In this document: positions 1 through 4,939 of the stretch, piece by piece | Position numbering within the stretch: position 1 is the first letter of the stretch | Layout of the letters: each line of letters starts with the position of its first letter | Assembly: GCA_019308145.1 (NCBI GenBank) | Contig: JAFDIG010000126.1 | Coordinates: 1-6,494, forward strand | DNA: 6,494 nucleotides | DNA from: Deltaproteobacteria bacterium | GTDB taxonomy: Bacteria; Desulfobacterota; JAFDIG01 | Reading direction: 5' to 3' | Program-made: the position numbers and the translations under genes | Notes under the pieces: generated by a model | Told to the model about the DNA's origin: nothing | Seen by the model: only the letters and a program-made list of their open reading frames with translations | Databases searched by the model: none

Positions 1-831
1 TAATGAAATCTTTTGAATTAATTTAAATAAAAAATAGAAAAAAAAGGCTATCATTCCCATATGAAGACCAGAGATAGCTAAAATATGTGCTACTCCTGCT
101 CTATTAAAGATATCGATATAGTTTTGAGAGAGCCTCTTCTTTTCTCCTAATAAAAGAGTTTCTATAAGTGCCTCGGATGGGCTATTACCAAAGCTATGTA
201 TAAGAGCTTCCTTTATCTTTTCTCTTATCTCTTCTATCAATAAAATTGGTGGAGATAAACATCCTTTTTCAAGGATTAAGATATCTCTTGAACTATTTAT
301 AACACCAGTTATATGAATTCCTTTTTGGGCTAAATATCTAACATAATCAAATCTCCCTGGATTATTAAAATTTTTAGGCAAAAATAGATCAGGGCTCATC
401 AAAACCCTGTCGCCTTTCTTAAAATCAGCTTTAGAATACCTTATTGTGATACGAACATTCCCTTTAACATCAACTTCCCTTTCTGGAAGCAAGATCTTTT
501 TTACATTTAGCACAATTATTCCGCCTTTTTTCCTTGAGAGATATTTTTTAACAATCCCTTCTAAAGTAACCCTTTTTGTGTTGCTCATTTCCAAAAGAAT
601 TTTTTCTTTACCTTTTGGATTCATTGTATAATTGATTAGAAAAAAACCGAGAAGGGAAAAAAGAGCGGTTAAAATAACCAAGGAAAGAGATTTTTTATAT
701 AACAAAAAGAGAAAAAGAAAAATAAAAAGGGGAAATGATATAAATGATATAAGGGAAAGTTTAAAATATCCTATGATTAACCCTAATATATATGAAAATA
801 GCAAAGGATAAAGTGCGGACAGATTTTTCAC
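1..831 (-). CDS. comEC: ComEC/Rec2 competence DNA-uptake channel, N-terminal part (cut by window edge)
   Basis: ComEC forms the inner-membrane channel through which single-stranded DNA enters the cytoplasm during natural transformation. The 277 visible residues show hydrophobic membrane segments at about 8-22, 25-43 and 48-67. A soluble DUF4131/OB-like region follows at about 80-200 and contains PGRFDYVRYLAQKGI (158-172), a typical ComEC signature. The diagnostic AGVAHILAISGLHMG (245-259) opens the competence domain. The frame stays open to base 1, so the channel core and any C-terminal beta-lactamase-like domain lie outside the window. No ATG exists near the expected start. GTG at 831-829 is chosen because the first membrane segment then begins about where ComEC proteins usually begin and an in-frame stop lies upstream. 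There is no clear ribosome binding site. It lies 59 bases downstream of the small membrane protein gene on the same strand and may be co-transcribed. The family call is firm; the start is less certain. Confidence 0.93.
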   Translation of the reverse strand, partial: MKNLSALYPLLFSYILGLIIGYFKLSLISFISFPLFIFLFLFLLYKKSLSLVILTALFSLLGFFLINYTMNPKGKEKILLEMSNTKRVTLEGIVKKYLSRKKGGIIVLNVKKILLPEREVDVKGNVRITIRYSKADFKKGDRVLMSPDLFLPKNFNNPGRFDYVRYLAQKGIHITGVINSSRDILILEKGCLSPPILLIEEIREKIKEALIHSFGNSPSEALIETLLLGEKKRLSQNYIDIFNRAGVAHILAISGLHMGMIAFFFYFLFKLIQKISL

Positions 832-890
832 AATTAAAAAATTAAGAAAAAAATGTAAATAAAGAATTTTTTATAGAAAATATAAGAATC

Positions 891-1442
891 CTATCTTTTT
901 TTACCAATATTTTTCCATAAAAAACCATTTTCAAAAGAAAAAATATAAACCAAAAGGCTGATCTCATTTTTTAAAAATAAAGTCCATATTAAAACAAAGG
1001 AAAAGGGGGCAAGGATCAGAGAGATTATAGTTCTTTTCCGCTCTTTTTTTATTTTGCTTTTCTTTGAAAAAGGATAGATCAACTCTTTTAAAAAAATTCC
1101 TAAAACAGTACAAATATATAAAAGGAGGGATAAAGAAATATTTTCAGATGTTAAAATACCCTTTCTAAAATAGGTATCTATTTTGCTGTATAAAGAGAAA
1201 GTTGTTTTTAAATAGAAAAACTTTAAAAGTTTATTACCTATATAATCTATAAATATTATTATCTCTTTTAAAACAATATTACTTAAGGCTTCTCCATGAA
1301 TGTTTATGCTTTCACAGAATAAAAAAGAAAAGGAAAAAATAAGAAACAGGATAGGCAAAAATATTTTTTCACCATAATTTATTCTTACTAACAACCAAAA
1401 AGCCAAAATAGCTATTAATGAAAAAGTGATATAACTCAACAT
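891..1442 (-). CDS. Hypothetical multi-pass membrane protein upstream of comEC
   Basis: This product is not recognised. The 183-residue reading from ATG at 1442 begins MLSYITF. It has about four to five hydrophobic segments (near residues 1-19, 26-42, 103-123, 138-157 and a weaker one near the C-terminus), separated by Lys/Glu-rich loops. A strongly basic stretch (SKKSKIKKERKR) sits before the penultimate segment and should lie in the cytoplasm. The frame continues upstream to a TTG at 1538, which would add 32 hydrophobic residues. ATG 1442 is preferred because it is a better start codon and because the upstream stretch holds a dyad that looks regulatory. Neither start has a good ribosome binding site. 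The gene runs toward comEC with a 59-base gap, so an operon is plausible. Any link to DNA uptake would be guilt by association. The low-complexity AT-rich composition leaves some doubt that it is expressed. Confidence 0.55.
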   Translation of the reverse strand: MLSYITFSLIAILAFWLLVRINYGEKIFLPILFLIFSFSFLFCESINIHGEALSNIVLKEIIIFIDYIGNKLLKFFYLKTTFSLYSKIDTYFRKGILTSENISLSLLLYICTVLGIFLKELIYPFSKKSKIKKERKRTIISLILAPFSFVLIWTLFLKNEISLLVYIFSFENGFLWKNIGKKR

Positions 1443-1500
1443 AAAAAAATTTTGTACTAAATTAGAGATAAAGTCAATAAAAATAAGGAAGATTCTTAAG

Positions 1501-1514
1501 CGACAAAAATGTCG
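1501..1514. promoter_or_regulatory. Short dyad CGACA-N4-TGTCG, candidate enhancer site
   Basis: This is a perfect inverted repeat with 5-bp arms and an AAAA centre. A second copy of the half-site, TGTCGA, occurs at 1543-1548, about three helical turns away. Both lie roughly 120-160 bases upstream of the predicted sigma-54 transcription start, where bacterial enhancer-binding proteins commonly bind. The role is inferred from position only. The alternative TTG start of the membrane gene (1538) would place this dyad inside coding sequence. Confidence 0.3.
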
Positions 1515-1584
1515 AATATATCCTATATTATAAAACAAACTTTGTCGATCTTTTTTAAAAAAATGGCATTAAAAAAAGCCCCCT

Positions 1585-1600
1585 ATCTGAAGATACAGAT
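1585..1600. promoter_or_regulatory. Dyad ATCTG-N6-CAGAT upstream of the sigma-54 promoter
   Basis: This is a perfect inverted repeat with 5-bp arms separated by AAGATA, centred about 73 bases upstream of the predicted sigma-54 start. It could be a binding site for an activator or for a bending protein. It is short and the region is AT-rich, so chance is a real alternative. Confidence 0.25.
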
Positions 1601-1638
1601 TTTTGCTTATAATAACCACTGTTTAAAAAATTTTTTAA

Positions 1639-1655
1639 TTGGCACATATATTGCA
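1639..1655 (+). promoter_or_regulatory. Sigma-54 (RpoN) -24/-12 promoter
   Basis: The sequence TTGGCAC-N5-TTGCA matches the sigma-54 consensus YTGGCACGRNNNTTGCW at every strongly conserved base. The invariant GG (1641-1642) and GC (1653-1654) are separated by exactly ten bases, as required. The predicted start is about base 1666. No protein gene follows on the plus strand. What follows is a structured stretch ending in an intrinsic terminator, so the promoter appears to serve a small RNA. A weaker sigma-70-like TATAAT at 1608-1613 lacks a convincing -35 element. Confidence 0.75.
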
Positions 1656-1688
1656 TTAAAATAATAACAAAACCTTCTTTTCCTCCTA

Positions 1689-1735
1689 TTTTATGGTTGA
1701 TGTGTTGGTCTAAAGGCCTCACATCTTCCATAAAA
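1689..1735 (+). other. Extended 18-bp interrupted hairpin within the small RNA
   Basis: TTTTATGG (1689-1696) pairs with CCATAAAA (1728-1735). A symmetric TT/TT internal loop follows. GATGTG (1699-1704) then pairs with CACATC (1720-1725). After a small asymmetric loop (TT opposite T), GGTC (1707-1710) pairs with GGCC (1715-1718) through one G-U wobble, closing a TAAA tetraloop. On the minus strand the wobble position becomes an A-C mismatch, which supports plus-strand transcription. Confidence 0.65.
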
Positions 1736-1767
1736 GCTTTGGACTGGAACAACCCTCTTTCCCTCCA

Positions 1768-1817
1768 AGGGTCACCAAAGTTTGGCCTTCCTCCCCTTAT
1801 GGTGACCCTCTTTTTTT
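1768..1817 (+). terminator. Intrinsic terminator of the small RNA
   Basis: AGGGTCACCA (1768-1777) pairs perfectly with TGGTGACCCT (1800-1809). The 10-bp stem is GC-rich against an AT-rich background. It is followed by C and seven T (1811-1817), then A and six more T. Read on the minus strand, no T-run follows the stem, so the terminator works in the plus direction only. The loop is unusually large (22 bases) and carries a C/U-rich motif, suggesting that it doubles as a target-binding loop. Confidence 0.85.
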
Positions 1818-2019
1818 ATTTTTTATAAAAGATTTAGGTAATTCACGAAAGAAAAATAAAGCATGAGCAAATGAAAACTAAAGATGTTTTTTAAAATTTG
1901 GAAAAGTTGCAAAATGATTAAAAAAAATTAAAATTATAAAAATAAAGGTTTTCTATTACTTTTTCAGGTTGCCTGATAAAATCAAACAAAATAATTATTT
2001 CAATTTTAGTAAGGTAAAA
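1818..2019. other. AT-rich spacer between convergent sRNA and PAC2 gene
   Basis: No open frame of note is present. The only structure seen is a small hairpin, TCAGG-TTG-CCTGA at 1964-1976, 44 bases past the PAC2 stop codon. It is not followed by a T-run on either strand, so it is not called a terminator. It could stabilise the 3' end of the PAC2 mRNA. Confidence 0.4.
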
Positions 2020-2811
2020 TTAATGAATCGTTGGCTCTCCCTCTTTAGCTGGCTTTTCTATAAGATTACCTGCTGCTTCAACGATTTTATCCAGCTCTTG
2101 CTTTTTAAACTCTATTACAGTTTCAAGGTTAGAAAGATCTAATGGTAGGTCCAATATACTCCTTAGGATCTTCAACAATACAAAAACAGCTTTACTATAT
2201 TCCAATAAAGGAGAAGGAAGCTGAGAGATATAATATGGCACATCAGCCCACAAACTTACAGCCTTAATCTTTTTTTCTTTTGCCTCCCATAATAGTAACC
2301 CATTCATTGAAGTAGAACCATTATAGTTGAGTTCATTATCTATTGGATATCCCTTTAAATCTTCTTTAAGAGAGGGGTCATTCACAACAGAATGAACTAT
2401 ACTTTCTTCATTATGAGTTATATTTGAATTCAATCCTCCTACTGTATATATAATTTTTACCTTTGAAATCTCTGCCATTTCCAAAATATAATCTATATAT
2501 TTAATATGGTGTATAGCAGGCTGTTCACTTGAAAAAAAGATAAACTCTTTTTTGTTCTCTTTATCTATCCAGTAATCAAACCTATTTTCTAAAAAGGTCA
2601 TATTAGTCATAACACCTCTTTCAACAGTGCTACGAGGAGCTGAAGCAAAATCCTTTGCCTTTATTTCTGCTAATTTTTCTGCTTTAAGCTCTTTTCTTAT
2701 ATATTCAATAACTTCTACTCCAGCCCTGCCAGCATCAGGCCAATCCCATCCAACTATCATGATAGGAGCTTTAAAAGGAACCTTTTTTATGATCTTTAAT
2801 TTTGATTTCAT
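2020..2811 (-). CDS. PAC2-family protein (proteasome assembly chaperone-like fold)
   Basis: The 263-residue product matches the PAC2 family (named for eukaryotic/archaeal proteasome assembly chaperones). Its bacterial members are mostly uncharacterised cytosolic proteins. Family hallmarks visible are GWDWPDAGRAG (21-31), the SSEQPAIHHIKYIDYIL strand-helix (94-110), IYTVGGLNS (121-129) and GSTSMNGLLLWEAKEK (165-180), followed by SLWADVPYYI (186-195). The C-terminal helix (about 226-255) is charged and probably coiled. There is no signal peptide or membrane segment. The ATG start has AGGAG (2816-2820) four bases upstream, so it is well supported. The gene lies downstream of nikR in the same direction, but a 318-base gap and a promoter of its own suggest separate transcription. 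No proteasome subunit gene is present here, so a proteasome role should not be assumed. The family call is fairly sure; the function is unknown. Confidence 0.88.
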   Translation of the reverse strand: MKSKLKIIKKVPFKAPIMIVGWDWPDAGRAGVEVIEYIRKELKAEKLAEIKAKDFASAPRSTVERGVMTNMTFLENRFDYWIDKENKKEFIFFSSEQPAIHHIKYIDYILEMAEISKVKIIYTVGGLNSNITHNEESIVHSVVNDPSLKEDLKGYPIDNELNYNGSTSMNGLLLWEAKEKKIKAVSLWADVPYYISQLPSPLLEYSKAVFVLLKILRSILDLPLDLSNLETVIEFKKQELDKIVEAAGNLIEKPAKEGEPTIH

Positions 2812-2835
2812 AATACTCCTTTATTGGTTTTTATT

Positions 2836-2863
2836 AATATAACATTGCTTTACCATTTTTCAA
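2836..2863 (-). promoter_or_regulatory. Sigma-70-like promoter of the PAC2 gene
   Basis: On the minus strand, TTGAAA (2863-2858) and TATATT (2841-2836) are separated by 16 bases. The predicted start, about base 2829, gives a short leader to the ATG at 2811. AT-rich sequence makes such matches common, but the position is well suited. Confidence 0.5.
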
Positions 2864-3129
2864 GCTATAAAGGATAAATTTTTTAGGGTAAGATGATTCC
2901 AAATTTATGATAATTCTAAATCTTTGACTACTTGTTATCATAAGAAAGAATTGTTTGTTAAAACCATTAAAATGAAATGAGATCTGTAATGTTAAAAAAA
3001 TTCTTCACCACATTTTGTATAAAATATTTTCATTTTTAGTGTAAACTAATTAAAAATATAAAATACCTTTTCTTTTCAGGACAACGAAGTCAACCTAAAC
3101 CAAATTAACCTGTTTTTTACACGGAATAA
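2864..3129. other. Intergenic region nikR to PAC2, no protein gene
   Basis: This stretch is very AT-rich and lacks any open frame with a ribosome binding site. The longest minus-strand mini-frame seen is 13 codons. It holds one clear inverted repeat (2905-2943, listed separately). No convincing terminator for nikR was found. CAGG and CCTG arms beyond the nikR stop could form only a weak stem and have no T-run. Confidence 0.4.
2905..2943. repeat. 9-bp perfect inverted repeat TTATGATAA-N21-TTATCATAA
   Basis: The arms at 2905-2913 and 2935-2943 are exact reverse complements, with centres 30 bases apart, close to three helical turns. It lies about 40 bases upstream of the PAC2 -35 element. The TATGA and TCATA cores resemble the half-sites of the E. 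coli NikR operator (GTATGA-N16-TCATAC) but are about one helical turn further apart. It could be a regulator site. In such AT-rich DNA a repeat of this size may also arise by chance. Confidence 0.35.
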
Positions 3130-3555
3130 TCAGACTAAATCCTTACCAGTTGTCGTCATTGTAAGTTGACTATGCTTTATTCCCTTTATTGATTTTATCT
3201 TATCTCCCAAGAGCCTAACATCTTTTGCTTTTCCTTTAACAATTATCACCTCCAAGCAATTATCGTGGTCAAGGTGGGCATGTTGTGAAGATATAATATT
3301 TTGGTAATGTTCATGTTGAATCTCTGTGAGAAGAGCTAAAAGCTCCCTTTTATGATGATCATAAACTGAAACAATAGCTCCAACAACCTCCTTATCAGAA
3401 CCAAGTTCATCCCAATCTCTTTTAACAAGTTTTTCTCTTATAAGATCGCGAATCGCCTCTGAACGATTGGTATATTGTTTTTCCCTTATATATTGATCGA
3501 ATGATTCTATCAAATCCTTTGGGATAGAAATCCCAAACCGATAAAGCTCTGACAT
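3130..3555 (-). CDS. nikR: Nickel-responsive transcriptional regulator NikR
   Basis: NikR is a tetrameric cytoplasmic repressor that binds operator DNA when loaded with Ni(II), classically shutting off nickel import. The 141 residues match the family length. The N-terminal ribbon-helix-helix domain begins with the DNA-contacting strand YRFGISIP (5-12) and includes the helix-turn region NRSEAIRDLIRE (30-41). The C-terminal ACT-like domain has VVGAIVSVYDHHKREL (57-72). The square-planar nickel ligands are all present: His81, His92, His94 and Cys100, equivalent to E. coli His76, His87, His89 and Cys95. They lie in QHEH and QHAHLDHDNCLEV. ATG at 3555 has a GAGGGGG Shine-Dalgarno sequence (3560-3566) four bases upstream. 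The gene is divergent from a metal-type ABC importer, which is the natural candidate target. The importer is not of the classical NikABCDE type, so what NikR controls here is inferred. Confidence 0.95.
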   Translation of the reverse strand: MSELYRFGISIPKDLIESFDQYIREKQYTNRSEAIRDLIREKLVKRDWDELGSDKEVVGAIVSVYDHHKRELLALLTEIQHEHYQNIISSQHAHLDHDNCLEVIIVKGKAKDVRLLGDKIKSIKGIKHSQLTMTTTGKDLV

Positions 3556-3616
3556 TTTTCCCCCTCTTAATACTTTATATATCTTTAATATAAACTATTT
3601 CCTTCTTTATACCCTA

Positions 3617-3645
3617 AATATATACTATAGTAAAAAATAAAGCAA
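3617..3645 (-). promoter_or_regulatory. Sigma-70-like promoter of nikR
   Basis: On the minus strand, TTGCTT (3645-3640) and TATATT (3622-3617) are separated by the optimal 17 bases. This gives a start near 3610 and a leader of about 55 bases. A perfect palindrome lies in the spacer, immediately upstream of the -10 element. Confidence 0.5.
3619..3632. promoter_or_regulatory. Candidate operator: palindrome TACTATAGTA in the nikR promoter
   Basis: TACTATAGTA at 3623-3632 is a perfect 10-bp palindrome between the nikR -35 and -10 elements, a classic repressor position. It overlaps the decamer TATATACTAT (3619-3628), which is repeated exactly at 3851-3860 in the opposite promoter. Autoregulation by NikR is a reasonable inference. 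The sequence is not the E. coli NikR operator, and half-site spacing differs between lineages. Confidence 0.35.
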
Positions 3646-3823
3646 TATTTTTATCATTCTAAGAATTCCTATAAAAAAGGAATCTAATGATTTCACAAAA
3701 AAGCTCGGGCTAAGCAATGCATGGTTTGCAAGGATTAACAAAGACTATTATTGACGATTTTTTTAATGGTGATAATTCTATACTTATCTGGTTATAACTA
3801 TTTTGGGGTGCTAAATTTTTTAT
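3646..3823. other. Central part of the nikR/importer divergent region
   Basis: It holds a small hairpin, ATTCCT-N7-AGGAAT (3665-3683), and a locally GC-richer patch at about 3701-3735 with GCAA/TTGC arms around ATGCAT. A 26-codon plus-strand frame from ATG 3717 to the stop at 3797 lacks a ribosome binding site and is not called as a gene. No riboswitch was recognised. Confidence 0.35.
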
Positions 3824-3853
3824 TTGACTTATCATATTAAGTATTATTATTAT
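3824..3853 (+). promoter_or_regulatory. Sigma-70-like promoter of the ABC import operon
   Basis: TTGACT (3824-3829) and TATTAT (3848-3853) are separated by 18 bases. The start near 3860 gives a leader of about 40 bases. AGTAT (3840-3844) and ATACT (3854-3858) form a dyad over the -10 region, which could be an operator. Confidence 0.5.
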
Positions 3854-3860
3854 ATACTAT
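3851..3860 (+). promoter_or_regulatory. Decamer TATATACTAT shared with the nikR promoter
   Basis: This is an exact copy of 3619-3628, lying at the predicted transcription start of the importer. A repressor bound at both sites could co-regulate nikR and the importer. It is short and AT-only apart from one C, so it is suggestive only. Confidence 0.3.
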
Positions 3861-3889
3861 CAATCTTCAAATAAGTAATTTTTATAAAA

Positions 3890-3895
3890 AGGAGG
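3890..3895 (+). promoter_or_regulatory. Strong ribosome binding site of the importer operon
   Basis: AGGAGG lies six bases before ATG 3902 and fixes that start. The extended purine run AGGAGGAAGAAG is complementary over 8 bases to each of two C/U motifs in the predicted small RNA: its leader (1680-1687) and its terminator loop (1787-1794). Confidence 0.8.
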
Positions 3896-3901
3896 AAGAA
3901 G

Positions 3902-4939
3902 ATGAATAAAAGGGTTAAGTTTATTTTAGTTTTTATTTTTATTGCAATTTTTAGCTTATCCACTAACTTATATGCTGGCGGCAAGATCCTTATCTATTCT
4001 CCATGGAAAGACAAGGTTATGAAAAGGTTTAATACTCTTTTTGAAAAAAAGACAGGGATCAAGGCAGAAAGCATAAATATCTCAACAGGTGAGATATGGG
4101 CAAGACTAAAGGTGGAAAAAGCAAAACCCCAGGCAGATGTTTGGCATTCAGTCAGAGCTGATTATCTGGTAAAAGCAAAAAAGGAAGGAATTATAGCTTC
4201 ATATAATCCTCCAAACGCAAAGTATGTATTAGAAAGATATAGGTATCCAGAAGATGATGCTATCATGGGAACTACCATGTATCCTTTGGTATTTTGTTAT
4301 AATACCAAGCTTATTAAGAAGATGGGGGTTTCGCCACCAAAAACTTATGAAGACCTTCTTGATCCAAAGTGGAAGGGAAAATTGGTTATGCCTCATCCTG
4401 CAGCATCTGGTACTGCTTATGCTTTTGTAGCAACTATTTTAACCATTTATAAGCAAAAAGGTGAAAAAGGAATTGAGTGCAAAAAGGGATGGGCTTATCT
4501 TAAAAAGCTTATGTATAATGTTGCTCAATATACGAGAAGTGGTTCTGCACCAAGCAAAATGGTTGCAAGAGGAGAATACCCTGTAGGTATAACCTTTTAT
4601 GATAGGGTTTATAGACTTCAACAAGAAGGTTATCCAATTATGCCAGTCTTCCCAAGTCCTATTTATGCTGAACCATCTTGTACAGCCATCATTGCTAATT
4701 CCCCAAATCCAGCTGGTGCAAAAGCTTTTCTAAACTTTATGCTTTCTAAAGAAGCACAAATGTTAGCTAAAGAAACTGGCAACTACTCAGTTAGACCTGA
4801 TATTGCTCCACCAAAAGGAGCTGTTCCTTTATCAAAACTTAATATATTAAAATATGATTACCGCTGGGGAGCAAAGTATAAAAAGACAATTATAGGGCAG
4901 TTTAACATCCTGGAATGGAAGGTTAAAAAGAAAAAATGA
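3902..4939 (+). CDS. Periplasmic ABC substrate-binding protein, iron(III)/Fbp-like type
   Basis: This protein captures a solute in the periplasm and delivers it to the permease encoded next. Residues 1-25 form a signal peptide with a basic start, a hydrophobic core and a likely cleavage after LYA. There is no lipobox cysteine. The mature protein matches family-1 binding proteins annotated as iron(III), 2-aminoethylphosphonate or polyamine type. Matching elements are ILIYSPW (29-35), ARLKVEKAKPQADVWHS (67-83), YNTKLIKKMGVSPPKTYEDLLDPKWKGKLVMPHPAASGTAYAF (133-175), NVAQYTRSGSAPSKMVARGE (206-225) and NPAGAKAFLNFMLSKEAQ (269-286). The 345-residue length is normal. The tandem tyrosine pair that binds iron in FbpA was not seen, so iron is not assured as the ligand. 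It is the first gene of the operon, with a strong AGGAGG, and it lies divergent from nikR, which suggests a metal or a metal complex as substrate. The family is confident; the substrate is unresolved. Confidence 0.9.
   Translation: MNKRVKFILVFIFIAIFSLSTNLYAGGKILIYSPWKDKVMKRFNTLFEKKTGIKAESINISTGEIWARLKVEKAKPQADVWHSVRADYLVKAKKEGIIASYNPPNAKYVLERYRYPEDDAIMGTTMYPLVFCYNTKLIKKMGVSPPKTYEDLLDPKWKGKLVMPHPAASGTAYAFVATILTIYKQKGEKGIECKKGWAYLKKLMYNVAQYTRSGSAPSKMVARGEYPVGITFYDRVYRLQQEGYPIMPVFPSPIYAEPSCTAIIANSPNPAGAKAFLNFMLSKEAQMLAKETGNYSVRPDIAPPKGAVPLSKLNILKYDYRWGAKYKKTIIGQFNILEWKVKKKK

Larger units (their letters stand above)
1666..1817 (+). ncRNA. Predicted sigma-54-dependent small regulatory RNA (novel candidate)
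   Basis: A sigma-54 promoter ends 11 bases upstream and an intrinsic terminator closes the unit, giving a transcript of about 152 nt. It has four parts. The first is an unpaired leader with CCTTCTTTTCCTCCT (1673-1687). The second is a long interrupted hairpin (1689-1735). The third is a linker with CCCTCTTTCCCTCC (1753-1766). The fourth is the terminator hairpin, whose 22-base loop holds CCTTCCTCCCC (1786-1796). All three predicted single-stranded stretches contain CCTCC, complementary to the Shine-Dalgarno core GGAGG. C/U-rich unpaired motifs of this kind are known from trans-acting sRNAs such as RsaE/RoxS and the CcsR family. The innermost stem needs a G-U pair that exists only if the plus strand is transcribed, which fits the promoter direction. 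It does not resemble tmRNA, RNase P RNA, SRP RNA or 6S RNA. A 65-codon TTG-start frame on the opposite strand (1752-1555) is judged spurious. Confidence 0.6.

Noticed and set aside
446..631. 61-codon plus-strand frame
   Set aside because: It is a shadow of the comEC frame on the opposite strand, where family signatures are clear.
1570..1600. Minus-strand terminator (ATCTG/CAGAT stem, then AGGGGGC and seven T)
   Set aside because: The G-run has no upstream C-run to pair with and the 5-bp stem is not adjacent to the T-run. No gene ends here on that strand.
1555..1752. 65-codon minus-strand frame with a TTG start and an upstream GGAGGG
   Set aside because: It lies antisense to the predicted hairpin RNA, resembles no known protein and uses a weak start codon. 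The GGAGG is simply the complement of the RNA's C/U motif.
1964..1976. Hairpin TCAGG-TTG-CCTGA as terminator of the PAC2 gene
   Set aside because: The stem is only 5 bp and no T-run follows on the minus strand.
2627..2842. 71-codon plus-strand frame
   Set aside because: It is antisense to the conserved N-terminal part of the PAC2 gene and has no family resemblance.
3717..3797. 26-codon plus-strand mini-gene in the divergent promoter region
   Set aside because: It has no ribosome binding site, no recognisable motif and a length expected by chance.
3640..3900. Nickel/cobalt riboswitch upstream of the importer
   Set aside because: The predicted leader is only about 40 bases and shows none of the conserved NiCo riboswitch elements.
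4439..4624. 61-codon minus-strand frame
   Set aside because: It is antisense to the binding-protein gene, whose conserved motifs cover this stretch.
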